From Linyphia triangularis (taxonomy: Eukaryota; Arthropoda; Arachnida; Araneae; Linyphiidae), in the NCBI GenBank assembly GCA_963978545.1, contig OZ021729.1, positions 83,804,670 through 83,868,669 on the forward strand: a stretch of DNA of 64,000 nucleotides. The letters run 5' to 3'. Below the pieces are notes generated by a model. It searched no databases, was not told the origin of the DNA, and saw only the letters and a program-made list of their open reading frames with translations. Positions 1 to 12,215 of the stretch are shown here, in pieces (position 1 is the first letter of the stretch; the number at the start of each line of letters is the position of its first letter). The translations under genes and the position numbers were made by a program.

Positions 1-3000
1 GTACACGCATCATTTTAGTCCCAAGAGAAAATCAATCGTCACTGGTTGGAGACTGCAGTAGATCAAAGATTTTCTATTTACTGGGGCGTCAACTCCCGTC
101 ATCTAATCACCAGAGCTGTCTAGTGATCACCGACAGCTCAGCAATGCGAGTGTTCAAGCTGCTGGCACAGCGACAACTCGAAGCTGGTATTCCAATCAAC
201 ACGTAACACTAACCTTATAACCAGCTTACCGGCTGGCGTTCTAAGCACTGGCAAAATGCAAATCAGCCTTGAGCGTATCTCATCATTTGATACTCAAATG
301 GGCTCACAAAATCTTTCTTGCTAAGCGTGTATTTCGTGTGGTGGCATTTCACAAATCACTTCAGGTTTGGATTCTAAAATTTTAGTTCGGTAAATATCCC
401 CGCACCAATAGAGTCCCTGAACAGACGGTTGAGGGGCGGAGTTAAAAAAACACAAAACGAACTTTGGAGAAAAGGGACACCTCTCTGGACCATGCATTAG
501 CCCAGAACTCTAACTTATAATTTGAAAGATAAAAATTAATCTTTTTAAATAAAAAATGCAATTTTTATAATAGGGTTTGGTTATTGAAGTTAAATACCAA
601 CCCACACCTACTAATTTCGCAGGAAAAATTGAAGCTACTGTATAGTTTTCATTTTTAATTAAAGAGTGGGTTTCATTGAGAACAGTCCCATGCATGTACA
701 CACAATCTAGTGCAAACTAAAATTTGGAAAAAATTGTGGGTTGGAGATCCTTCAAGAAATAGTTGTTTATAACAAGGAATAAACTGTCAAATGAGAGAAC
801 ACGCCTCTGGTGGAGGGGGATTCGAACGCCTCAACGTATTCATCGAATGATATGCAGACTTTAAGAGGAAGGTTGTGTGGGTTTCGTGCCAGACATAGTG
901 TAAATACGAAAATATCAATAATTATTGTAACTAAAGTTGAAACTAATCAACTGTACCCGAATTTTAACCACCTTGACCTTATATAATTATAAAAAGGAAA
1001 AATAATTCTGTGATAAAAGAGTAAATGAGTGTAAAACTACAGGAGTAAATGATTATTAAATACTGGTTTAATCAGTGAACCACTTTCATTTAAACCAACA
1101 TAACACGCATTTAACTTGCTTCTGCATTCGTCGGGATAAAATATATTTATCGACAGCTACGTATTAAAAAAATTAGCTCTCCAAATAGTTAGGACCCTTT
1201 ACACATTAATGGATGCAGTTGTCAAGTCGAAGTTGAGGTAAAGTTCAGTTAATAGGCCTCTTTATTAAAATTTAAGAAACGTCAGCTATTCTATTTAAAT
1301 CCCAATGTTGCCAATCGAAATGCTCTGTCAAAGCAAAATAACAGAAAAAACGAAATTAAATACTAGAAGCAGGGCTTTTCAGATAATTTCCAAGGTTGGC
1401 AATATTTGCGAGAAGTTGGATAAAAAGTTGGCTAGAAGCAGACAGGTACCCAAATCCCGATATGCTCTGTTGGTTAGGTTGACTACAATTTTTACATTTG
1501 TCGTTACCAATTTGGCGTAGAAAATGTCTTAATGTGTACTCTAATTTCAAGATACTGTTTTGAACAGTGCTATGACACGTTGACCTATTCTTGCATATTC
1601 AAGTACACGATTGAACTAAGCACTTCCATTAAAAACCAATGCAAGTAGCCCACAATTCAGAGGCTCTCCCAAGAAAAATTTACAGCTCCACCGCAGAGGA
1701 GTCATTCCCGATATTCTGTAAATTTAATGGATAGATTGATTGAACTAGAGATTACTTCGAGCTAGTTTTATTCTGCACTTTTGGGTAATCTTTTGTGGAA
1801 AGAAAATGCCTTTAAATGGGGTGGAGGAAAGGGGAAATCTCAATGGCAATCATTGCTTCCCAACTTACAAATCAACGTACGTAGCAGTCTGATAAGAACT
1901 CCAGACGACTGGATCTCTGGTCAGCCACTGTGCCACTAATTACTCAACTGGTAAAATATACCGATTCTTGGTTCAGTAAGAAGTTTTGTATCCTGGTATC
2001 CCACTTGAAATTGAAGCGAAACCACTACTCATTCCCCATTTCACTTAGCTTTTCGTTGAATGAAAACTATCTGCATTTAAAAAATGCAATTTTAGAAAAA
2101 ATTACTCATTTTCATGTAAATAGGGGGAATATCACAGCCTCAAAAGCTTTGGATTCTATTGAAGGAGGGCCACGTCATTAAAATTTGAAAACTATGCACA
2201 CCGAAAATATCGAGATCACTTCTTCACATTCTATTCTTCCCAAAACTAAAACTTTTCGATTTTAAGTCTTTGCTCAGTTATGAAACATTTTACTCGAGTC
2301 AAAAGGTTGTTTCCAGTTAATTAAAAATTATTACATTCACTGGTACGCCAAAAAGTTAATCTATGTGCTAAAGAGGGACAACCAGCGTGCTCCAATATAC
2401 CGTTTAAACACGGCTGCGACACATTACAAGTGTCAGCATGTTCAATTTATGACCTGAACTGACTAACCAATAGAAATGTGGTCATCATTCATAAAAGTTA
2501 AACATCTTACTATTGATTCAGGGTAGTTCAAAAAAGTAATTTATATTTTAGAAATTCCGACTTTCTGTAAAGAAAGAATATCACAGTTTTAAATTAAGTT
2601 CAGGATAGAACAATTCCAATATTAAGTCTCAAATAGAAATCATGGGTTAGATTATACATTGAACTCAAGGCTCGGTATAAAAAAAAAGGGATTTTTTTTA
2701 GTCAGGAGTATTGAATAGCAAGCAAACATCAGATATGATTTTTTCATTCGAGAAAGCTCTCGATTCCCTGGTTTGTTCTAATGATCCTCGAGAGATGGTA
2801 TAGCGGACATTCAACGCAATGTCACGCTATACTGAAATTTGTTTGCTAGCAGGCCGAAAAAGCAGACACCTCTCGATTCTCTTAGAAAACCTCTATTTCA
2901 AAACAAATTCCGTTTAGATTCTAATATTTGATACATTATATTTTTAATCGCTGTGGGGTTACACAACGCTAGGCAAAGTACCAATTGCGTCGTGAATTTA

Positions 3001-6000
3001 ACGGGGAGACAGCTTCCAAGAACGCTTTCAGCAAAAACAGCTTCGCATTTGAGTTTTCAAGATGCAGAAATACCTTAGAAAACTCTCTCGTATCGGGGGA
3101 GGAAAATTGTCAGGAGTTAAGCTTAGCTTTTTAGAGCATAATCATCGGAGAAAGGACCCTCTCATTCGATCGCTTGCATTTCATTGATGACAACGATCTC
3201 TTATATCGTCGAGTTAAGTTTGATTTAGTATTTCAAATTTAGTTCAAGAATTAACCAAGATTAATACTAAACTTCAGTTAAACTATTTCTTTGGATCTAA
3301 CATTCGTCAGAAACACGATACAACTTTAACAGGAGAATGAGGACTGCACTCCTAAAACCATTTAATCGATCGAAACAGGTCTCTAATTACTGTCTCGGGG
3401 CATAAAAAATTGATTTAAATTGACGTTTCTCTATAATGGCTCTTGTAATTGGAAATGTAGTTGAAGGAAAGCCTCAAATTTCAAACCTCTGGAATATTAG
3501 TAACGATTCCAGACAACAAGCACGAAAACCTAATCTCAATGTTTTATTCGCCCCTTTTAAGAGTACAATCTATTTAGCGGGTAAAGAAAAAAATCGAGAA
3601 GAATTTCTACACGTAAATTTGTTTCTATGCTGATTTATCATTAGCTCCTTTTTCTATTTTACTCCTTTATAGCTAGTTTCTTTGGCTTGTGTTCCAGTAC
3701 CGACTCTTTAGTGCTAAGCAAATGCAGCTACCCATTGTCTTAACGATAGGGAGCTGTTGAAATACAATAATCAAAAATTGAAATTACGGACAAAATAATG
3801 AAATAGTCAACAAGCAAGAACACGGATTTAAACAGGAAATAACCTCGCATTAATTAGCGACAGTTATTCTGCTCTATCACAAGTTCACACTAACTTTCGC
3901 TTACATTACAAGTAAGATGTAAAATTACCTCAAAGGCCCACATTTTTCTTGCGGGCATTATATTTATTAAACATTTACTTTAGAGAAGTGTTTAAAACAA
4001 TCACGATATTTCAGTTGGATTAATCTATTGCATATACACATTGTAAATTATATAGCCGAACATGGAGCAATCAAACTTTAGCTTGTTTACATCGCATGGC
4101 AACATTGGGACAAATTGGGACCACAATTCACCCTCACAAAAATAATCTCCAATTTGAACATTAGCTTGTCCACTGCACCCTTCATTATTTCCTTCTTAAC
4201 ATCTTCACAACGCTTAATTGCCAGAAGTTTATCGAATCGATACCTAGATATTACTTTCTCAGTTGATCTGATTTACAAATTGAGTGATGAATGAGGTCTC
4301 AGGGGCGGATGCATATTAAATCTGTCGTGGCCCAATGTCCTCTCAGTGTGGTGAGGTTGGAGAGAGGGGGCTGACACTAGACGATTTCGATCTTCTTATA
4401 CTTCTAGATACTCAAAATTACGAGACGCATGGCTGTCTTAAGCGCTTTCTACGGGGCAGAAAGACAGTCGGAGCATGTTAACCAAACTTAAACTTCCATT
4501 GGACACAATGTTAACCGCCGAGTTCGGGCCCAATATTCTTGGTGAGCCTTTATTCGAAAAGCGTAATGAACACAAAATTAGGTTCATTCATACAACTGTC
4601 AAGTGATGAAACTAAATTGGCTGCAATACCCATATATGCGACATTCAACTAGTCGACTGGGTCAGGAAACTAAGTCACCTGTGTTTGTCAGATCAAATGC
4701 GCCCAACGGAAATTGAATATCTAAATACCAGTCTCATAAAATCAAATTTCCCTGGAAAAAGTCATTTTGGTGTTTTAAGTATTTAAAACAATCGACATAG
4801 GGCCGATGTACAGTTTACCCTGAGCCTTAAATCCAAGCCCATTACAAAGTTCTTTTATTTGAGTTTTATTAACTATTGATACAACTGAATTCGGCAAACA
4901 TCTCTTTACACAAGCAGGCTGATGCCCACACAATGCCTTTCTTACGCATGCCCAAACATTAAGTGGGGACGTAAACCGGTCCATACTTTTGACCAAATGA
5001 AAACACTACCCTTGGGCTCAAGACCCAGGGTTATTAATTACGTGTGTGCAGGATTAAAGGTTTGAAAATGAAACGACCCTGGATGATACCTTAAATGCAT
5101 ACGGTAAAACCACCCACCACAGCCGAATCCCTTAAAACCACCACTACAAAAAAGGTCCTGATCAGCAGATTTAGGGGGCGTTTCAACATTTGGCAACTAG
5201 ACTACAACTCCTTTTGCCGACCGTGCCAATTACGGACAGCGTAACCACCCACCTTCGTGAATACGAGTCGACACCGTACAACAGCCGTACAGGACAGAGA
5301 ACTTTCTCCGTGCAAGTCAAGAACGAGAGATGCAATCCAGAGTTCAGGGCAACGGAAACTTGCCTCAACTCGAGACCCTTTTCCAAATTGAGGAACATTT
5401 TACACCTGTGCACAACACTTGCGAGCTCTAGCATAGATGTCAAGGCAAAGAGGAATGATCTGAATAAGAACTTAGCCCCGAGGTATCTACCCGGACATAT
5501 GCGCATGTCATTCCCTACGCATACCAGAGAAGTGACATCTTTAAAATGCCTACTTCAATCTTCATGACAGTGTTTAAAAATCCAATTTGTCTGGCCACTT
5601 AATAGATTTCCATGAATATATGGAGAAAGGCCAAGAGTCGACACAAAGATTAAAAAATTTCATTACCTCCCAGAGGCGGAAATTTAGTCACTTTGGGAAC
5701 TGGTCGACTCAATTTAGGCAAAGTACAATTCATTAGAAATAACACTAAAATTACTTTTCTTGCAGCCAACACGAGTCGGCAAATTTGAATAAAGTCCGTG
5801 AAAGAGCCAAAATGCTGTTACATAAGATTGCATCATTAAACTTAACAACTCTATCTGTTCAGTTTAAAAAGTATTTACTATTAAATTTGTGAAATGGGAG
5901 CACAGATACTTATATGCATCAGAAATAATTTCGGTTTATATTTACATGACAGTGCAGGTTAGGTGATGAAGGGTCTGAAAGTGACGAAATTACCAAAACA

Positions 6001-7003
6001 TGACGAAAATGGCTAGAATTTAAGGTGCAAAATGTCCCATCGATAAAAAAAGAAAATTTAATCTATAGAAAGTCTGCTTAATCCAATAGGAAAAACTTTT
6101 TTTTTAATTCATAGTAAGCTCAAAAACATTTGTTTATAATGTTTAAGATTTGAAGTATCAAACGCATTTTATGAACAACCATTAAATTACTCAAATTTAA
6201 TGATTGCGAACAAAACGAGTTTAATACTTATAATCCTAATCTTACATTGTAAACGAAGATTTTATTCTGAGCGATTTCAAGGTTTTGCCACATTTAAAAT
6301 TGCTTTACTGCTCACACTGAAAGGAATTTCAATTTTTTTTTATTAGGTTTCCATAGTTATATAAAAATTAAAACACAAGAATGGACAATAGACGTCGGAT
6401 GCATGACATTTTGCACTACCGTAATTACCATTTTCGTATTACTACTTTCTGTTGAATCATAATCCTGCCAAATTGAGTCGAGCAGATCATTTTGTTAAAG
6501 ACGTAGTTTAGATAAGAAAAAAATACATGCATTGCACCCAGACGTTACGCGAGACATTTGCCAATTCCGATGCAAAACACAACATCAGTTTAAGAACACG
6601 ATGGTCCACTGTACTTTGATAGGAAGTGTCCAGACAATTTTGCGGCTTTACTGTCAGAACACCGTCTACAGTTTCAAGATGTTTTTCTAAATACTCGAAA
6701 ACATTCCTTTTTAATGTTTTGGAGATGCAGTAAGTTTCTAATTAATTAAAAATACTATTTATCTACTGAAACTAGTTACACCTATCAAAGACTTTCTCAG
6801 TACCTGTAGAACTTTATCCACAAACCTCTCACTATTCAAGTAATAGACGATTTTATGACAGGAAGTTCTGAAGCGATTCTTATCTTACCATGAAAATTCC
6901 TAGTTTAAGGAAAAGAGAATTGAATTTCTACCCGAGTTTACTTTTACGGTTTAATTTTAATCGTAATAAACTACGTGCTTGAAAACTTTTGCCGTTTTCC
7001 AAG
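1..7003. other. Anonymous AT-rich non-coding DNA
   Basis: No exon, transposase, RNA gene or clear repeat is recognised in these 7 kb. Open frames are short and lack family motifs. The interval 5,183-5,567 is open on both strands for over 100 codons and is less AT-rich than its surroundings, but neither translation resembles a known family and no splice sites frame it. An 18-bp string (GTCAGATCAAATGCGCCC) near 4,687 recurs near 10,599, so at least one short repeat links this region to the 10-kb region. A distal regulatory or intronic role cannot be excluded. Confidence 0.6.
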
Positions 7004-7840
7004 ACAAATTATCCCGTTCGTACAGTCGACAGGGACAAATTATCCCGTTCGTACAGTCGACAGGGACAAATTATCCCGTTCGTACAGTCGACAGGGACAA
7101 ATTATCCCGTTCGTACAGTCGACAGGGACAAATTATCCCGTTCGTACAGTCGACAGGGACAAATTATCCCGTTCGTACAGTCGACAGGGACAAATTATCC
7201 CGTTCGTACAGTCGACAGGGACAAATTATCCCGTTCGTACAGTCGACAGGGACAAATTATCCCGTTCGTACAGTCGACAGGGACAATTTATCCCGTTCGT
7301 ACAGTCGACAGGGACAATTTATCCCGTTCGTACAGTCGACAGGGACAATTTATCCCGTTCGTACAGTCGACAGGGACAATTTATCCCGTTCGTACAGTCG
7401 ACAGGGACAATTTATCCCGTTCGTACAGTCGACAGGGACAATTTATCCCGTTCGTACAGTCGACAGGGACAATTTATCCCGTTCGTACAGTCGACAGGGA
7501 CAATTTATCCCGTTCGTACAGTCGACAGGGACAATTTATCCCGTTCGTACAGTCGACAGGGACAATTTATCCCGTTCGTACAGTCGACAGGGACAATTTA
7601 TCCCGTTCGTACAGTCGACAGGGACAATTTATCCCGTTCGTACAGTCGACAGGGACAATTTATCCCGTTCGTACAGTCGACAGGGACAATTTATCCCGTT
7701 CGTACAGTCGACAGGGACAATTTATCCCGTTCGTACAGTCGACAGGGACAATTTATCCCGTTCGTACAGTCGACAGGGACAATTTATCCCGTTCGTACAG
7801 TCGACAGGGACAATTTATCCCGTTCGTACAGTCGACAGGG
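7004..7840 (+). repeat. 31-bp minisatellite, 27 copies, two phased sub-variants
   Basis: A 31-bp unit (beginning ACAAATTATCCCGTTCGTAC and ending AGTCGACAGGG) repeats 27 times without length variation, from 7,004 to 7,840, followed by a 5-nt partial unit. Copies 1-9 (to 7,282) read ACAAATTAT; copies 10-27 read ACAATTTAT. Apart from that A/T switch the copies appear identical. Because 31 is not divisible by 3 and the unit has no stop in any frame, all three plus frames are open for about 295 codons and give the same cyclic 31-residue repeat. This is an arithmetic artefact, not evidence of coding. The unit has imperfect dyad symmetry (TCCCGTTCG / CGACAGGGA) and a SalI site. Confidence 0.97.
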
Positions 7841-7845
7841 ACAAT

Positions 7846-8380
7846 ATTTTCCTATCGTGTAGGATTTTGTTCTAAATAAATAATCTTATAGCAATTCGAT
7901 CGTCGACCGGATATTTCCGACTGTTAAACACGATTGCGATAACATCTCCTCAAAAATATGAACGTAAATGCTCACTGAAGATTGCAGGTTCACTCATGGC
8001 AATAGATCTTAAATTTAGTATTTGATGGAAAATTACAACATTCACATCTTTTACAATTTAATGCTTTTATAACGTAAAAATTAATCTTTCTGAATCATGG
8101 AATATTATTCCAAATTAATGGATTAGAATTCGGCGTCCTACTCATTACTTGAGAAAATTAGTGAATGAATGGGAGTTTTCATGAAACTATTTTGGATTAC
8201 TCTTTCCAAACACCGACACTTCCTGGAAAACGAAGTCCAGCAGACCAAAATATCCTTACATTTTAATTCCTTATAACATTTCAGCACGACGCACTAAAAC
8301 TTGTTGTGACGACTCAATAGCCGTTCGCCATATGTCCATAGAAAAGCGATGAAGTGGACCATCCAAATCGTTTTAGCTAA
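7846..8380. other. Non-coding spacer
   Basis: About 535 bp between the minisatellite and the foldback element. I see no gene, repeat or structured motif in it. Confidence 0.5.
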
Positions 8381-9010
8381 TAGACTGAGAGGCGCCTGCA
8401 AGTTTGGGGTACACCATGGAGCATCGTTCTGAATTTGTGAAGAATGCAGAGAAATGCTAGGTCATTAATCTACTGGTCTGTAGGGGGAAAATTACCACGG
8501 AACTGTTCAAAAATCGACTTTAAATGCATTGAACTAATTCCGATTACAAAACATGTAACTTAACAAGCAATGAGCATTCGGGGTTTTTTTGTAGCCCAAA
8601 GATCTAATTTTCAATGAAGAAGCATACGATTCCATTCATCCGATGCTGAATACTAGCATCTTTTAAAAGTGAGCCAAACTGGCAATATCGTTTTCGTCCT
8701 AATGACACAATATTTAGTGACAATTTGACTCACTTTTACGATTAATTCGGCACCAAAGTAGTAAAAAAGTCTGTACCCTTCCTCATTGAAAAGTAATCCG
8801 CCTTGGGCTACTAAATGAAAACTAATGCTTATTTTTTTATTTGGCAATTGGATTTGGTTCAACTCATTCAGAGTCGATTCTTTAACAATTCCCTGGCAGT
8901 TTTGCCCCGATAAACCAGTGAATTAATGATCTAGCATTTCTCCACATTTTATATAAAAATCAGAATGATGTTCGATGGTGTGCCTAAACTTGTAGTCGCT
9001 TCCCTGACTA
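8381..9010. mobile_element. Complete long-arm foldback element (family F1, copy 1)
   Basis: The left end (TAGACTGAGAGGCG...) and the reverse complement of the right end (TAGTCAGGGAAGCG...) stay alignable inward for roughly 300 bp each. Aligned blocks include GAGAAATGCTAGGTCATTAA against GAGAAATGCTAGATCATTAA and ATCTTTTAAAAGTGAGCCAA against ATCGTAAAAGTGAGTCAA near the centre (about 8,660 and 8,740). The whole 630 bp is therefore a degenerate inverted repeat with almost no unique centre. TA dinucleotides at both ends fit a TA target. A second copy lies at about 57,600-58,181 and shares the right end CTCTCAGTCTA. There is no coding capacity. It is probably a Tc1/mariner-type MITE, but the superfamily is inferred from TA only. 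Confidence 0.85.
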
Positions 9011-9326
9011 TAACCCTGTCAGAAAGATTGAAAGAGCTCCTTGAAGATGCGACTTCTCTGGTGCTAATAATAGGAAAGGGCATACACATATACCCAAGTT
9101 ATATAGATAACCTCGAGACCAAGTTCTCATGCATATCATTTCCTCCAACCTTAGCATCTGTGGTAGAACGCGCAAGTGTAGGTGCAAAATGTACCTCAAC
9201 TTGGAAAGGAGTTGTCGAGCGGAGGCAAATTTCCGTGGTGACCTAAACTCTGGAGAAACATCTCTAACATTCTCAACTAGACACAGAAATCGCTCTACTT
9301 ACGTCTAGACGGCCAGGGTACTCGGC

Positions 9327-9806
9327 CTACTCTTCCCGAAGGCGTCTGGCTTGACTCCGGGTGGTTACGCCGTTCGCAAGTGGAACAGGCGGTAAACGGG
9401 TCCAGCCCAGTCGACGCAGGGGTGTCGGAAACTTGACCCCGGGAGGGAAGGGGGCAGTTCCCTCTCTGAGCCAAGTGGGACTGTTGACCAGCGCCTCCAT
9501 CTTAAAGTGGTCGCTCCAGGGGATTCGGCGTCTCACCTGGGGCGGAGGGCTGGGGCTCCTTGGAGGGAGGGGGCTCCGGGACCTGGCCCTTGGTGGTGGC
9601 TGGTTCCTTGGAGGCTGGGGGCGGTTCCTCGGCTGGGGTGGTGGTGGCGGCCGAGGGTTCCTGGGAGGAGGTGGGGGCTGCGGGTTCCTGGGAGGAAGAG
9701 GTGCTGGCTGGGGTCGGGTGGGGGGCCTGCCCCTCCTGTGACAGACACAGGCACACCTCCCCCTGTTGCAGCCACAGCTACAACAGCGACAAGAGGGTCG
9801 GCATAC
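9327..9806 (-). CDS. Candidate proline-rich exon(s), GC-rich island; identity unknown
   Basis: This GC-rich block stands out from the AT-rich flanks. On the minus strand a plausible acceptor (TTCTTCACTTGTAG) ends at 9,807, and a consensus donor (CAG/GTGAGA) lies at 9,537/9,536, which would frame a 270-nt exon (9,537-9,806). One frame is open through that exon and on to a stop at 9,327. It reads Cys-rich (CRPSCRCCSCGCNRGRCACV), then Pro/Arg-rich, then ends VTTRSQARRLREE. A second frame encodes repeats such as SSQEPAAPTSSQEPSAA and has C-rich third codon positions. It needs the internal acceptor CTGTGTCTGTCACAG near 9,742. Which frame is real cannot be decided. It could be an internal exon of a cellular gene on the same strand as the 13.4-kb gene, or the edge of a Ty3/gypsy-like retroelement, where TRSQ motifs occur. 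The glycine-rich plus-strand frame is its antisense shadow. Confidence 0.35.
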   Translation of the reverse strand, partial: VCRPSCRCCSCGCNRGRCACVCHRRGRPPTRPQPAPLPPRNPQPPPPPRNPRPPPPPQPRNRPQPPRNQPPPRARSRSPLPPRSPSPPPQVRRRIPWSDHFKMEALVNSPTWLREGTAPFPPGVKFPTPLRRLGWTRLPPVPLANGVTTRSQARRLREE

Positions 9807-11753
9807 CTACAAGTGAAGAACATTTTCAACCACAATAAACGATCACATCGCGAATATGAAATATAAATGAGTGCACTGAAAAGGTCAGAAGCATTTTCGA
9901 AAACTGTTCAAAATAAACATTCATCACACCCAGGCGAAACTTGTTCTTTTTGTCTGAAAATATGATTCAGTCTAGATTCACTTCGTTGTCAGTGTGACAA
10001 AATATGCTAATTTTTAACACTTTAAAATTCAGTTGCAGAAAATAAAAATTAAGACATGCCCGGTTTTCTTCGCTGCCCCCCTCAAATAATGAATGATTGT
10101 GACAACCCAAACATATTCGAACATTAGAAATAAGTTTGAAAAAATCGGATAACGATGCATTATATAGGAAATTTCGTTACAGTTTTTATCATAGTCTCGA
10201 AAGAGCCAAAGCAACCAAGCCTCGCATCATCCACAAGAGGCGAGGGGAAGTGTCAATATTATGAGAATAGTTTAAATGGATTCCCTGTTCCTTATCTATT
10301 TAATTCTCGCCATAAGTTTTGATTAATTTTATGCGAAGCATACAGACATGGTTGGGATAACGTATACAAATTTACAGGTGATATCAAATACTTAAGTATC
10401 TTTAACCTTTAGTCGGACGCAATATGTTAAATTTCCGCACAATGCTCTAGGTGGGCCACATTGAAAAAGCATAAACACAAGTTCTTGTAAACGATTGTTA
10501 AGAAATGGTAAGGAGTGCCTTAAGATAAAAAATACAAGTTTCTATATTTGAAAAGCAACTATTACAAGACCGGGCAGGGGTAACAAAATCCCCTATGCCC
10601 GTCAGATCAAATGCGCCCTACTAAAGGTTAGGACAAAATATTAAAATATCAGTAAATAATCAATAAAATAATTACCCGTGTCGGCCTTCGCCTCCTGAAA
10701 TGAAAATGAAAAGTACTTTAGACAAGCATTTTTTGAAAATCAATACAACACTCATTCAAAGGTTAGTACAGTTTTAAAATTAATGCGTACTCATGACTGC
10801 TCCAACTTGAAACGGACTTTACTTGAGTCTACACAATCTGTCGAGTTTTACTCTTTCCATTAACTTATCTTGAAATTTTGTTACATTTACAAGTGGTAGG
10901 TGATAAGTTAATTTTAAGTCTTACAAGCTTATTTTTTTTTACAATATATGAAATAAACAGCCATGCCCCAATGGATCTCAAATGACCCAATCTCTATTAA
11001 ATTTGGTTACAATAAGCAACCATAAATTTAATGTTTTATAACACTCTTAATCATTTCGAGTGATTAAACGCCGTTCACACCAAAAATTATGTTTCAGCGA
11101 TTTTTTCTTTACTCTCAGTAGGCGTCAATGTTTTCTAAATTTCATAAAGATCTGTTAACCCTTAAACGAGTTAAATTTTTATTAAATAAAATTTCAAATC
11201 AACCAGGAAATGATAGAAATTACTGGAAAAAATACTTTAGGATTGGTGAACTCGTGTAGAAACGATTTTGCAAATCGATGTATTTTCACATCACAAAAAA
11301 GTTGCATTGGTTGCATAAATTTACCCGTATGTGCAAAAATATAAATATTATTCGTTACTATTACCTTGTTTCCATTTGAAAACAAGTTTCCATGTATGTG
11401 TTTACATGAAAGATAATCGTTATTCGTAACATTCGCCGAAATGAAATTGTTTTCCCGATAGCGCGCCAACAGTGAAAATTGTCAAGGATAAAAAAATAAA
11501 CTCTCAAAGATTCTAGTTGCGTTCGGAAACTATAAAATAGTTTTGGTAAAATGAAAAAGCACTTTGCAAAGGTCGATACATAAAGAAATTCGAGGTTTCA
11601 AACATACGATGCAGATCTACATAGTAATGCATTTAAAGGTTAAATGCATCCAGACGAATCTAAACATACGCGGTAACAAAATTTCCCGTACAAGTATTAT
11701 TTATTTACTAGGTTTACTGTAATTTTATTTTCAAATACACATTCACGCCTTTA
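9807..11753. other. AT-rich non-coding DNA
   Basis: No convincing exon or repeat is visible. Near 10,599 a copy of the 18-bp string shared with 4,687 occurs. Short open frames (for example the 91-codon minus-strand frame at 11,194-11,469) show no recognisable motif. Confidence 0.5.
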
Positions 11754-12215
11754 AGGCCTCTTTCACACTAGGCGGTTTAGTTGATTCAACTAAGTTGCTT
11801 GGTAAACTGTCAACTAGTTGACTTGGCACTTTCACACGAGGCAACTTGTGGAATCAACTTCTCTTACGATGTTGAGTCAACTAGTTAGACTTAGGCCACT
11901 TTCACACGAGGCGATTAATAATTGATTCAACTAGTTTATCTGGCGGGTGATTAGGAGTGTAGCCATTTAGGAAACGATAGGTAATCGCCTGAACCCTTTC
12001 ACACGCAGTCAACTCGTCCGCTTAGGCCGTTTGTTTGCAGACACAAGTTCCGCTAACGTTTTCATCTTAACTAGTTGATTCATCATCGTACCTACCTTCC
12101 GTTGGGAAGTGAAGTTGATTCCACAAGTTGCCTCGTGTGAAAGTGCCAAGTCAACTAGTTGAGAGTTTACCAAGCAACTTAGTTGAATCAACGAAACCGC
12201 CTTGTGTGAAAGGCC
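11754..12215. mobile_element. MITE with about 105-bp terminal inverted repeats, TTA-flanked
   Basis: The left end (AGGCCTCTTTCACACTAGGC) and the reverse-complemented right end (AAGGCCTTTCACACAAGGCG) remain nearly identical for about 105 bp, including GTTGATTCAACTAAGTTGCT and CTAGTTGACTTGGCACTTTC. TTA flanks both ends. The motif CACTTTCACACGAGGC also occurs a third time internally at about 11,896, so the core carries an additional terminal-like block. Length is 462 bp and there is no coding capacity. A 3-bp TTA duplication with a GGCC-type end is typical of PIF/Harbinger elements; that assignment is inferred. Confidence 0.88.

Noticed and set aside
5183..5567. Open frames on both strands
   Set aside because: No recognised motif and no supporting splice or repeat evidence. 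Kept only as a note in the non-coding entry.
7004..7840. CRISPR array
   Set aside because: Units are contiguous without spacers and the sequence is eukaryotic.
6975..7879. Three overlapping ~295-codon ORFs in all plus frames
   Set aside because: They result from a stop-free 31-bp repeat read in three frames; the same peptide appears in each. There is no start context or conserved domain.
9361..9866. Glycine- and tryptophan-rich plus-strand ORFs, superficially silk-like
   Set aside because: They are the antisense of the proline-rich minus-strand block and lack silk motif regularity. The plus strand has no matching splice signals.
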